10,448 nt of DNA from CAYJBH01 sp964369445 (GCA_964369445.1 CAYJFU010000067.1:1-10448); one strand, 5' to 3'; positions 1 to 6,472 are shown, counted from the first letter of the stretch. Numbers and translations are program-made. Notes: generated from the sequence alone by a model not told the origin.

Positions 1-657
1 CATCTCGCAGATGCTCTTGGTTATTGCCTTTTTGTTTGCGCCGTCTTTGGCTACAACATAGCACTCGCGCAGATGTTTTTGACGTGTGGTCAGCTCTGCC
101 GCCTTGCCACTGCGCGCGTCCTCGATGGCTTGCTCAATGGGCACGGTGTACTGAACGGCATCCGCTACACCCTCAACACGGCGCACAGCATCGCTGTGAC
201 CTTGGCTTACGCCGCGACCCCAAAATGTCGTACCGCTACCCTGCGGCAGGACACTGCCGAACAGCAGTCGCATGACCGAGAAAAGGCCCGGATCCCAACC
301 AATGGAGATAACGGCGACATTGCCACCGGTGACAGCGGTTTTGTTGACGTCCTCGAAGTACTGCGGTATGCGGCTGTGGTTGTCGTAGCTGTCCACGATG
401 TTAAAGTGGCGCGCAAACTCGGGGCCTTGCACCGGCAGGTCGGTTGCCGAACCGCCGCACAGTATAAGTACATCAAGCTTGTTTTTAAACTCCTCAATGC
501 AATCTACATTGTAGACCGGGCATCCGGACTTTGTGACAAGGTCACCCGGCTCACGACGTGTAAAAACCGCACCGAGTTCCATATCCGGCTGATATTCTAA
601 AACCGTCTCGACAGCTTTACCGATGTTTCCGTACCCTACTATACCTATAGTTGTCAT
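1..657 (-). CDS. ddh: meso-diaminopimelate dehydrogenase, 3' end outside window
   Basis: This enzyme makes meso-2,6-diaminopimelate in one NADPH-dependent reductive amination of the ring-opened tetrahydrodipicolinate, bypassing the succinylase or acetylase branches of lysine and peptidoglycan precursor synthesis. It is cytosolic. The 219 visible residues begin with a Rossmann glycine motif (GYGNIG, residues 8-13) and carry family signatures: GSATD (69-73), VDSYDNH (88-94), GWDPGLFS (120-127) and FWGRGVSQGHSDAVRR (145-160). The family is about 320-330 residues, so roughly the last third lies beyond base 1. The ATG at 657-655 is preceded by AGGGGAG about 8 nt upstream, which fixes the start. 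No frameshift or stop is seen. It stands divergent from the dehydrogenase at 1071 and has its own promoter. Identification is by recognised family motifs and is confident. Confidence 0.95.
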   Translation of the reverse strand, partial: MTTIGIVGYGNIGKAVETVLEYQPDMELGAVFTRREPGDLVTKSGCPVYNVDCIEEFKNKLDVLILCGGSATDLPVQGPEFARHFNIVDSYDNHSRIPQYFEDVNKTAVTGGNVAVISIGWDPGLFSVMRLLFGSVLPQGSGTTFWGRGVSQGHSDAVRRVEGVADAVQYTVPIEQAIEDARSGKAAELTTRQKHLRECYVVAKDGANKKAITKSICEM

Positions 658-702
658 ATGAATCTCCCCTATATTATTTACCTATTATTATAATCAGTTC
701 TT

Positions 703-731
703 ATTATACAAAATTATTGTACTTTTTACAA
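703..731 (-). promoter_or_regulatory. candidate sigma-A promoter for ddh
   Basis: Read on the minus strand, TTGTAA (731-726) and TATAAT (708-703) are separated by 17 nt, and the -10 is preceded by TG one base upstream. Transcription would start near 696, giving a leader of about 40 nt before the ddh ATG. A second TATAAT at 692-687 is an alternative -10 without a good -35. The A/T tracts upstream could act as an UP element; that is inference. Confidence 0.55.
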
Positions 732-799
732 TAAAAAAATTGCCACCGATACATTTTTTTTTGTTATAACAGCGTTTTTTCTTGTTTAAAGCAGTTTTG

Positions 800-813
800 C
801 TATTTATAAATAG
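800..813. repeat. perfect 14-bp AT-rich palindrome
   Basis: CTATTTATAAATAG at 800-813 is a perfect palindrome midway between the two divergent promoters. It is too short and AT-rich to be an intrinsic terminator. It could be a dimeric regulator site or chance in AT-rich DNA; no function can be assigned. Confidence 0.35.
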
Positions 814-990
814 TACCAATGCGAGTTAAAAAGAAGAGATTTGAAACCATGTTTTTGTTCTGCAAGGAAGAAAAAAATACACTGCATTGTGGAATGTGAA
901 TTTTGATGACGTGATAGAGCGTAATACCGCCAAAATCCACCAGATGAACAGTTGTGTCAACAATATCCGGTATCTACACTGAAAAGTATT

Positions 991-1019
991 TTGACACGGC
1001 ACAAATTGTGTGCTATAGT
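991..1019 (+). promoter_or_regulatory. strong sigma-A promoter for the SDR gene
   Basis: A perfect TTGACA (991-996) and a near-perfect TATAGT (1014-1019) are separated by exactly 17 bp. The start point would be near 1026, leaving a leader of about 45 nt that contains the GGAGG ribosome site at 1059-1063. Inside the spacer sits the inverted repeat GCACA-AATTG-TGTGC (999-1013), placed where a repressor could block the polymerase; the operator role is inference. Confidence 0.75.
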
Positions 1020-1070
1020 TATTTAGCTTAAAAAATTCCACACTATACAAATGATTTTGGAGGTCAACAG

Positions 1071-1889
1071 ATGAGCAAAGTTGTATTGATAACCGGAGCC
1101 AGTGCAGGGTTTGGCAACCTTGCGGTACAGGAACTGTTAAGACAGGGGCACAAAGTGCACGCCGGTGCGCGCAGAGTGGAAAAGATGAAAAACCTTGAAA
1201 AGCTCGGGGCAAAGATATACAAGATGGATGTCACTTCCGACGAGGACGTAAACGCAGTAGTTGCGGATATAATAAAAAGCGATGGCAGGATTGACGTGCT
1301 TGTAAACAACGCAGGATACGGTGGCTATGGCATGGTGGAGGCAGTTTCTTTAGAGGAAGCACAGCGCCAGTTTGACGCAAATGTTTTCGGGCTTGCAAGG
1401 GTTACAAAAGCGGTGTTGCCACACATGCGCAGCAAAAAAAGCGGCACCGTTATAAATATGTCCTCGGTGGTGGGGCGAGCAGGTGCACCGATGATAGGTT
1501 GGTACGGAGCTTCAAAGCACGCGGTTGAGGCGCTCAGCGACGCTTTGCGCGCAGAGGTAAAGGGTTTTGGCATTAAAGTTGCGCTTATTGAACCGGGCGC
1601 AATGAACACCGAGTTTTTGGATGTGGCGCTGAAGCAGATTACCACGGTGGAGCATCCGCAGGAGTACCGTCAAAACGTCAACAACTTTGTCGAGGCTTTT
1701 AAAAAGAATTATGTCAAAGCGCCCGGCCCCGAAAAGGTGGTGCGCGCCATTTTAAAAGCGACAAATGCACAGCAACCAAAGGCACGTTACACCGTCGGCA
1801 CCGACTGCAAAATGGCAATTTTCATGAACAATATTCTCCCCACTAAGGCGATGGACAATTTGCTGCGATCTATGTTTAATATCAAATAG
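1071..1889 (+). CDS. classical short-chain dehydrogenase/reductase
   Basis: A 272-residue cytosolic NAD(P)(H)-dependent oxidoreductase of the classical SDR family. Visible motifs in order: the cofactor glycine motif TGASAGFG (8-15), two arginines after the second beta strand (R34-R35), which usually signals NADP preference, the acidic D53 of the DV motif, NNAG (79-82), the helix-alpha-4 asparagine N104, catalytic S132, and the YxxxK pair Y145/K149. PG follows at 175-176, as usual. Substrate cannot be read from sequence: the fold resembles the 17-beta-hydroxysteroid-dehydrogenase-like subgroup, but that group is catalytically broad. The start is set by GGAGG (1059-1063) 7 nt before the ATG. 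It appears monocistronic: it has its own promoter, and the next gene is 276 bp away with a separate promoter. No clear intrinsic terminator follows it. Confidence 0.93.
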   Translation: MSKVVLITGASAGFGNLAVQELLRQGHKVHAGARRVEKMKNLEKLGAKIYKMDVTSDEDVNAVVADIIKSDGRIDVLVNNAGYGGYGMVEAVSLEEAQRQFDANVFGLARVTKAVLPHMRSKKSGTVINMSSVVGRAGAPMIGWYGASKHAVEALSDALRAEVKGFGIKVALIEPGAMNTEFLDVALKQITTVEHPQEYRQNVNNFVEAFKKNYVKAPGPEKVVRAILKATNAQQPKARYTVGTDCKMAIFMNNILPTKAMDNLLRSMFNIK

Positions 1890-2067
1890 TTACAACCGCA
1901 AAAGAGCTCGGGGCAATCATATTGATATAATAACTTAAGTTGTGCACGATAATTCTTGGTGTAAATCGTCAAAAGAGCTGTTTTCTAAGACATTGTTCCG
2001 TTTTTGACAATAATGGTTACATCGAATAATCATTTGGTGAAAATTGACATTGGTATGCTGATTTTGT

Positions 2068-2096
2068 TGATTTTTGATAACTAATACATTATAATA
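2068..2096 (+). promoter_or_regulatory. candidate promoter for the c-di-GMP gene
   Basis: TTGATT (2068-2073) and a perfect TATAAT (2091-2096) are separated by 17 bp. Transcription would begin near 2103, leaving about 60 nt before the preferred TTG start. The leader is too short for a c-di-GMP riboswitch and shows none of its features. Confidence 0.55.
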
Positions 2097-2153
2097 ATTA
2101 CTACAATTAACATATTTACATTTTTTGTTTAATGTAAGATGTGGGGGTATTGT

Positions 2154-2158
2154 GAGGG
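2154..2158 (+). promoter_or_regulatory. ribosome binding site deciding a TTG start
   Basis: GAGGG lies 7 nt before the TTG at 2166. The in-frame ATG at 2139 has only a weak AAG-type match upstream. Starting at TTG also gives an N-terminus (M-KLKHIDKKK then a hydrophobic helix) typical of a bacterial signal anchor, and drops a Cys/Trp-rich nonapeptide that looks untranslated. Confidence 0.55.
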
Positions 2159-2165
2159 TTTCTGT

Positions 2166-4829
2166 TTGAAATTAAAACACATTGATAAAAAAAAGGTTAT
2201 CACAGGGGCAATTACATTTTTTGCCATTCTGTTTATAGGTGTGCTTATAAATTCGGCAAGAAGCACTATTGACCAAGCTATAATTGAGGCGACCATTTCC
2301 GAGACAAGCCAGATGGGTATGCAAGTTGAGGTGGCTATTGAGGAGACGCTGGCAGAGTGTGTGGAGGACCTTCTACTGCTTGCTCAACATATAGTTGATA
2401 TAGGGGTTACAGAACAAACTGTTGCACAATACTTTGACGCACAATCGCAGGTTGCCGAGTTTGACAACTTGTTTTACATCAACATTGACGGAGAGGGCCT
2501 ATCTGCAACGGGTGAAACACATGACTTTTCCGAGGATGAATCTTTTTTGACCGCACTAAGCAATGAGGGTCATATCACACAGCCGCACGTATCGTTTGTA
2601 AGCGATGAGTTGGTGCTGGATGTTGCCGTGCCGGTTGTAAAAAACAACGAAGTGCTAGCGGTTTTGTTCAGTGAAATTAAAATAAGTGATTTATTCACCA
2701 TCATCAAAAACTATTCAGACGGTTCAGGCGATATTTTCATCGTCGATAGTAATCTTAACATGATATTTTCCACAAGTGAAAATCACATTGGTGCCATACA
2801 GATACCCGAGGACGATATAACGGAAATGGGTTATGAAAATGTTATACAGGCACAAAGTGATATGCTTGGTGGATATAACGGTGGTTTTTACTATGACTAT
2901 TACGATATACCGAAGGTCATGGTCTACTATCCCATACAGCTTACCGATTGGGCTTTGGCGCTTAATGTAGAAGTGATTGCCGTCAGCAGTCAGCTTGTGG
3001 TGGCTGTGGCTTATTTTGAGCGTGTAATCAGTATAGTGTATTGGACGGTTATTGCACTTGTGCTTTATATAACCTTCAGCCAATATCGCTCAAATAAAGT
3101 GCTGATAAAAACCGCGTATTATGACTCCTTGACAGGCCTGCCGAACCTTGAACTATTCAAAATACTGGTCAAAGATATGCTGAAAAAGCACCCTCATGTA
3201 AAGTTCACTATGCAAAAGATGGACATTGCAAAGTTTAGTGCTATCAATGAATCCTACGGCATCGAAATTGGCGATAAGTTGCTGATTTCAATAGCAGAAG
3301 TTGTCAATAGCATCTCAAAAGACATTGAAAAGACGTTTGTTTGCGCAAGGGTTGGCGTAGATGAATTTATCATGATAAGTGGCAACAACTACCTTGACAG
3401 AGAGGATTCGGCAAGAGACTCCGACGAGAGTAAAGTTAAGGCTCTTGTTCCGGAGCTTGAAAACCATGACATTTCTTTTAGGTACGGTCGTTACTTTATC
3501 AGCCCCGATGAAGACGATGTTATGAACATGATCACCAAGACGACAATAGCGCACAATATGGCAAAGCAAAACATACATCAAAAGACATGGAATTATGACG
3601 ATGCATACAAACATGATATGCTACGTCTTTCCGAGATAAATAACAAGCGCAAAGCGGCACTTGACAACAATGAATTTAAAGTGTACCTGCAACCAAAGTT
3701 CAGCGTGAGCGACAAAAAGCTGGTTGGTGCTGAGGCGTTGGTGCGCTGGATTGAACAGGACGGTACACTCAACTATCCTAATGACTTTATACCGCTTTTT
3801 GAGAAGAACGGATTTATTGTCACTCTTGACAAGTGCATACTGGAAAACGTTTGCATGACTTTAAGAAAATGGCTGGACGAGGGGTATTCAAAGCTGACGG
3901 TTTCCGTCAACTGCTCAAGGTTGAACGTGGACAATCCTAACTTTGTCACCGACACCGTTGCGGTGCTGGACAAGTACAACCTGCCGCATGATTGCATCGA
4001 AATAGAGTTGACTGAGACTACCACTATTGCCAACGAGGACAGCATAGAGCAACTGTTTGCCGACTTGCGCGCAGAGGGCATCAAGATATCTATTGACGAT
4101 TTTGGTGCCGGTTACTCCTCGCTCGGTATGCTGAAAAACCTTCATGTCGACACCCTTAAAATGGACAGAAGCTTTTTTGTGGGTGGAAAAAACGTAAGAC
4201 GTGACGACATATTAATAGAAAGTATTATCAAGCTTGCGCACAGTTTAGGTATGTACGTTGTGGCAGAGGGAATTGAGACAGAGCAGCAGGTAGAAATATT
4301 AAGAACAATGAACTGCGATGCGGTGCAAGGTTATGTCAATGCAAAACCTATGCCGGTTTGTGAGTTTGAGGAACGTTATAAAGATTTGTTGCAAAGTATG
4401 CCTGTGTCAAGCTCCGACATTCCGCTCGTACGTAGTTTAAACGATACAAGGTTTGCAATTTCCTTTGTGCCGTGTGGCATCGTTATAGCCGATCCGGATG
4501 AATATTTTACCGTACTGGAGGCAAACCAAGGCTATTTTGACATTACAGGCTACAGCAAAGAGGAGTTCAGGGAGATATTCCAAAACAGAGGCGGTGAGCT
4601 TATTCATCCGGAGGACTTACAGGCGACAAGGCGCTATTATGAGCAAAACGTTATAAAGGATCCATTAACAGCGCACAGCTATATCTGCCGCACCACTACC
4701 AAGAGCGGCAATTATAAAACAATACAGCTAAACGGAAAACTTGCGATTGATGAAAACGGAAACAGACGATTATATTTTTCCATCATAGATATTTCGTCAT
4801 ATCGAAACTGTGAGACGGAAAAGCTGTAA
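2166..4829 (+). CDS. membrane sensor c-di-GMP phosphodiesterase: Cache-like / degenerate GGDEF / EAL / PAS
   Basis: Numbered from the TTG start (887 aa; an ATG start at 2139 would add 9). A first membrane helix (about 11-31) is followed by an extracytoplasmic Cache-like sensor (about 34-276), a second helix (about 279-304) and cytoplasmic domains. The GGDEF domain opens with DSLTGLPN (320-327), but its signature is GVDEF (397-401) instead of GG[DE]EF, so cyclase activity is doubtful; it may bind GTP as a regulator. The EAL domain looks complete: EAL (523-525), N582 in VNCS, E614 in IELTE, DD 644-645 in DDFGAGYSS, K665, E701 in AEGIE and Q721 in QGY. It should hydrolyse c-di-GMP to pGpG. A PAS domain (about 763-878) follows the EAL domain, an uncommon order. 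The ligand is unknown. It has its own promoter. Net phosphodiesterase activity is inferred from the residues seen. Confidence 0.92.
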   Translation: MKLKHIDKKKVITGAITFFAILFIGVLINSARSTIDQAIIEATISETSQMGMQVEVAIEETLAECVEDLLLLAQHIVDIGVTEQTVAQYFDAQSQVAEFDNLFYINIDGEGLSATGETHDFSEDESFLTALSNEGHITQPHVSFVSDELVLDVAVPVVKNNEVLAVLFSEIKISDLFTIIKNYSDGSGDIFIVDSNLNMIFSTSENHIGAIQIPEDDITEMGYENVIQAQSDMLGGYNGGFYYDYYDIPKVMVYYPIQLTDWALALNVEVIAVSSQLVVAVAYFERVISIVYWTVIALVLYITFSQYRSNKVLIKTAYYDSLTGLPNLELFKILVKDMLKKHPHVKFTMQKMDIAKFSAINESYGIEIGDKLLISIAEVVNSISKDIEKTFVCARVGVDEFIMISGNNYLDREDSARDSDESKVKALVPELENHDISFRYGRYFISPDEDDVMNMITKTTIAHNMAKQNIHQKTWNYDDAYKHDMLRLSEINNKRKAALDNNEFKVYLQPKFSVSDKKLVGAEALVRWIEQDGTLNYPNDFIPLFEKNGFIVTLDKCILENVCMTLRKWLDEGYSKLTVSVNCSRLNVDNPNFVTDTVAVLDKYNLPHDCIEIELTETTTIANEDSIEQLFADLRAEGIKISIDDFGAGYSSLGMLKNLHVDTLKMDRSFFVGGKNVRRDDILIESIIKLAHSLGMYVVAEGIETEQQVEILRTMNCDAVQGYVNAKPMPVCEFEERYKDLLQSMPVSSSDIPLVRSLNDTRFAISFVPCGIVIADPDEYFTVLEANQGYFDITGYSKEEFREIFQNRGGELIHPEDLQATRRYYEQNVIKDPLTAHSYICRTTTKSGNYKTIQLNGKLAIDENGNRRLYFSIIDISSYRNCETEKL

Positions 4830-4871
4830 ACAACATTTTATTTGTATTGTAATTTCATGCACCCCAAAATC

Positions 4872-4914
4872 AGAAGGCAAAATTCGACGTCATGTGTGTA
4901 GAATTTTGCCTTCT
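4872..4914. repeat. perfect 14-bp inverted repeat after the c-di-GMP gene
   Basis: AGAAGGCAAAATTC (4872-4885) and GAATTTTGCCTTCT (4901-4914) are exact reverse complements around a 15-nt loop. They lie 43 bp after the stop codon, where a terminator is expected, but no T-tract follows on either strand. The hairpin may stabilise mRNA ends or terminate weakly. Twelve bases of the left arm (4874-4885) recur exactly at 6197-6208. Confidence 0.7.
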
Positions 4915-4927
4915 ACTCTACTCACCT

Positions 4928-5188
4928 AAGTGCCGACGTTACAGTTTGTTGTGGCAATGCATTAGCAGCAGTAGTGGCTTGCTTTTGCTGTCTTGCTAAA
5001 CAAAACAGGCTTAGGCGCAATTGTCGGCGAACACCCGGAAAAAGGGGGACGAAGGTAAGCCGGCAATTGTGGTTAACTACTCGTCCTCATAAAGCCGCTT
5101 TTCTATGCACAGCGGTGGCAAAAGGGAACCTCGGGTACAGGCTGTCACAGTCAGTGCCGAGATTAACGAATATGAAGTAACGTTGCAT
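4928..5188 (+). ncRNA. structured non-coding RNA, family unassigned (raiA-type RNA is one candidate)
   Basis: Pairings seen by eye: closing stem P1 4934-4942/5177-5185 (9 bp, one G-U); 4945-4950/4999-5004 enclosing 4962-4967/4994-4999; a 13-bp stem 5016-5028/5059-5071 with two G-U pairs; 5072-5076/5163-5167, directly abutting it so the two could stack; hairpins 5095-5099/5111-5115 and 5130-5134/5157-5161 with inner pairs; and a likely pseudoknot, GGGGACGA 5045-5052 with TCGTCCTC 5081-5088. The G-U pairs would be A-C mismatches on the other strand, fixing the plus strand. A small tetraloop hairpin (5197-5210) and a terminator follow, so it appears to end before the next gene and not control it. 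I do not see the conserved cores of RNase P, SRP, tmRNA or common riboswitches. Size, pseudoknot and clostridial host would suit raiA RNA, but I cannot verify that consensus. No convincing promoter was found. Confidence 0.65.
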
Positions 5189-5249
5189 CTTCAAAAACTT
5201 GGGGACAAGTAACCCTTTTCGGGGACGTCTACTTTTTACCAACCTATGA

Positions 5250-5280
5250 CACCCTCTGCCGGCGGCAGGGGGTGGTTTTT
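5250..5280 (+). terminator. intrinsic terminator of the structured RNA
   Basis: An 11-bp GC-rich stem, CACCCTCTGCC (5250-5260) with GGCAGGGGGTG (5264-5274), contains one T-G wobble and a 3-nt loop. It is followed by a run of five Ts (5276-5280). It is oriented for plus-strand transcription and lies about 65 nt after the structured RNA and 117 bp before the next start codon. Confidence 0.88.
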
Positions 5281-5342
5281 ATCAGTGCAAGTCACATGTT
5301 TCAAAATCTAACTTAAAGTTACTATGTTACAACTTTCGACAA

Positions 5343-5351
5343 TGCTATAAT
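5343..5351 (+). promoter_or_regulatory. extended -10 promoter for the 238-aa membrane protein
   Basis: TGCTATAAT is a perfect extended -10 (TGn plus TATAAT at 5346-5351). No good -35 is found at 16-18 bp, as is usual for extended -10 promoters. Transcription would begin near 5358, and AGAAAGGG (5377-5384) is the likely ribosome site, somewhat far (12 nt) from the ATG. Confidence 0.55.
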
Positions 5352-5396
5352 GTCATTAACACATAATATAATGGTCAGAAAGGGTCGGTTAAAGAT

Positions 5397-6113
5397 ATGA
5401 ACGAAAATCAAAACAATCACGGTGCACCGTCCAGTGATAATACATCAGCGCTGTTTGTTTCAGCGCGCAAAAAACAGTTGGCGGAACAGGAAGAACAGCG
5501 CGTAGCCGCCGAAAAAGAGGCCGCACGTCAAGCCGCTGAGGAAGAGGTGCGCCGACTGGAAGCAGAGGTAGCCGAGCGCAAGAAAAAAGCAGAGCAGGAT
5601 GCTGTTATGATTCAGCAGGAGGAGCAGGAGCGCCGCAGAAATGCCGATCTTGAAAAGGCGAGAATAGAACAGGAGCTAAAAGCCGCGGCAAGCGGTCAGC
5701 CGGTGAGAAGCACACCTCCCCCACCCTACGGACAGGTTGCAACCGGTAGCACAGTTGCGGCAAAAAACAGCAAAAGCATTGGCGCTGTACTCGCAGAAAA
5801 CAAGATGCTCGTCATTATCGGTGCCGCTGCTGTCGCATTTGTACTTGTCGTCATCATAATACTTGCGGTGGTGTTTGGCGGTTCCGCGCCGAGGTTTACA
5901 TACACGCTTAACAACGAGTCCTATCTACAGCTCAACGAAGACGGCACGACAAGAGGTGTGTCGCCCGACCTTATGGAGTTTTCCGGTACGTGGTATGTTG
6001 ATTCAAATCAGGTCTACATAACCTCCGACACCTACAACACCGTGCTTGGAGTTATAAATCAGGATACTATCTACGATTATAACTTTGACGGCGAGTTTGT
6101 ATTCGGCACATAG
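5397..6113 (+). CDS. single-pass membrane protein with N-terminal coiled coil, unknown function
   Basis: I do not recognise the family. The 238 residues divide clearly: a polar, Asn/Gln-rich tail (1-20), a long charged Glu/Ala/Arg/Gln segment (about 22-97) that should form a coiled-coil helix, a proline stretch (PPPPYG, 107-112), a linker, one strong membrane helix (about 138-160), and a C-terminal domain of about 75 residues rich in beta-branched and aromatic residues (GTWYVDSNQVYITSD, 197-211). The last part resembles the small GTW-x-VD-N beta domains common on Firmicute surface proteins. With no signal peptide, the coiled coil is predicted cytoplasmic and the C-terminus outside. It lies 359 bp before essC on the same strand, but a promoter and repeats separate them. 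It is not EssB, EssA or EsaA by length or motifs. A role as a T7SS accessory or scaffold is possible only by position. Confidence 0.85.
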   Translation: MNENQNNHGAPSSDNTSALFVSARKKQLAEQEEQRVAAEKEAARQAAEEEVRRLEAEVAERKKKAEQDAVMIQQEEQERRRNADLEKARIEQELKAAASGQPVRSTPPPPYGQVATGSTVAAKNSKSIGAVLAENKMLVIIGAAAVAFVLVVIIILAVVFGGSAPRFTYTLNNESYLQLNEDGTTRGVSPDLMEFSGTWYVDSNQVYITSDTYNTVLGVINQDTIYDYNFDGEFVFGT

Positions 6114-6153
6114 CCTTGCTCCCCCAATTAACCAATGGACAATCCTGACGGTT

Positions 6154-6265
6154 ATTTTGCCGTATTTCGGTTACAAAGAGCCTTTTGCTATACCTAAAGG
6201 CAAAATTCCCGCCAATATTTGTTCACTTTTTAATTACAAAACAATGGTTGTGAAAAAATTTTGCC
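6154..6265. repeat. three-part GGCAAAAT / ATTTTGCC inverted repeats
   Basis: ATTTTGCC at 6154-6161 can pair with GGCAAAAT at 6199-6206. The same central copy, read as GGCAAAATT (6199-6207), can instead pair with AATTTTGCC at 6257-6265. One arm thus has two mutually exclusive partners, upstream and downstream. A smaller hairpin, GCCTTT/AAAGGC (6180-6185/6196-6201), overlaps. The motif is shared with the perfect repeat at 4872-4914. Confidence 0.45.
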
Positions 6266-6316
6266 AACACAGAAAACGGCTTAAAATAATACGTGAAGTC
6301 AATTAACTTTTCAATT

Positions 6317-6362
6317 AGTACAAGGCTTGTGAGTAGCATTTTTCTTGTATAGTAAAAGGCTT
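6317..6362 (+). repeat. imperfect direct repeat around the essC promoter
   Basis: AGTACAAGGCTT (6317-6328) and AGTAAAAGGCTT (6351-6362) differ at one base and start 34 bp apart, about three helical turns. The first copy overlaps the palindrome ACAAG-G-CTTGT (6320-6330). The second overlaps the putative -10. The layout would suit a regulator bound at two same-face sites; this is inference. Confidence 0.4.
6327..6353 (+). promoter_or_regulatory. weak candidate promoter for essC
   Basis: TATAGT (6348-6353) preceded by TTG is a reasonable -10. The best -35 is TTGTGA (6327-6332) with a short 15-bp spacer, so activator dependence is possible. It would give a leader of about 110 nt. Confidence 0.35.
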
Positions 6363-6375
6363 TACAATTTATTGT

Positions 6376-6418
6376 GCGGTGCGATTTACACGTGCGTGAA
6401 CAGGCATCGTTACACCGC
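6376..6418 (+). promoter_or_regulatory. hairpin in the essC 5' leader
   Basis: GCGGTGCGAT (6376-6385) pairs with ATCG (6406-6409) and CACCGC (6413-6418), giving 10 bp interrupted by a 3-nt bulge, with a 20-nt loop. A competing small hairpin lies at about 6412-6426 (CGC/GCG core). It has no T-tract and sits 54 nt before the essC start, so it is not a terminator. It may be a leader structure or a protein-bound inverted repeat. Confidence 0.4.
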
Positions 6419-6472
6419 CAAGGCGTGTTGGTTGCAGGTTAACTGATAATAAATAACGAAAGAGAGTGTCAA

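Larger units (their letters stand above)
658..1070. other. divergent intergenic region between ddh and the SDR gene
   Basis: No convincing gene lies in these 413 bp. The open frames reaching into it on the minus strand are shadows of the dehydrogenase gene and have no ribosome site. The region is AT-rich, with homopolymer T runs around 754-762 and 775-780. It contains the ddh promoter at the left end, the SDR promoter at the right end, and a perfect AT-rich palindrome in the middle. Confidence 0.7.
6114..6472. other. repeat-rich intergenic region and essC leader
   Basis: No gene is supported in these 359 bp. An open frame running to 6306 begins inside the previous gene, lacks a ribosome site and looks like translated noise. 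The left half carries copies of the GGCAAAAT/ATTTTGCC motif. The right half holds a direct repeat, a weak promoter, a leader hairpin and the essC ribosome site (GAGAG, 6462-6466, 6 nt before the ATG). No intrinsic terminator with a T-tract is seen after the 238-aa gene. Confidence 0.6.

Noticed and set aside
73..600. 175-codon open frame on the plus strand
   Set aside because: It is the antisense shadow of ddh, whose minus-strand translation carries several unmistakable family motifs.
1899..1979. Direct repeat CAAAAGAGCT (1899-1908 and 1970-1979), palindrome AACTTAAGTT (1932-1941) and TGATATAAT (1923-1931) after the SDR gene
   Set aside because: Each is short, no hairpin with a T-tract or paired -35 accompanies them, and they do not form a coherent terminator or transcript unit.
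2097..2165. Possible c-di-GMP riboswitch upstream of the GGDEF/EAL gene
   Set aside because: Only about 60 nt separate the promoter from the start codon, and no riboswitch-like helices or conserved core are visible.
4974..5180. 68-codon open frame on the plus strand
   Set aside because: It lies within the structured RNA, has no ribosome site, an arginine/cysteine-rich unlikely composition, and its bases are explained by helices with wobble pairs.
4830..5396. CRISPR array, tRNA or insertion sequence in the long intergenic region
   Set aside because: There are no regularly spaced repeats, no cloverleaf with a T-loop sequence, and no transposase remnant or terminal inverted repeats with target duplications.
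6085..6306. 73-codon open frame on the plus strand between the membrane protein and essC
   Set aside because: It starts inside the preceding gene without a ribosome site, and much of it is intergenic repeat sequence; the translation shows no domain or consistent pattern.
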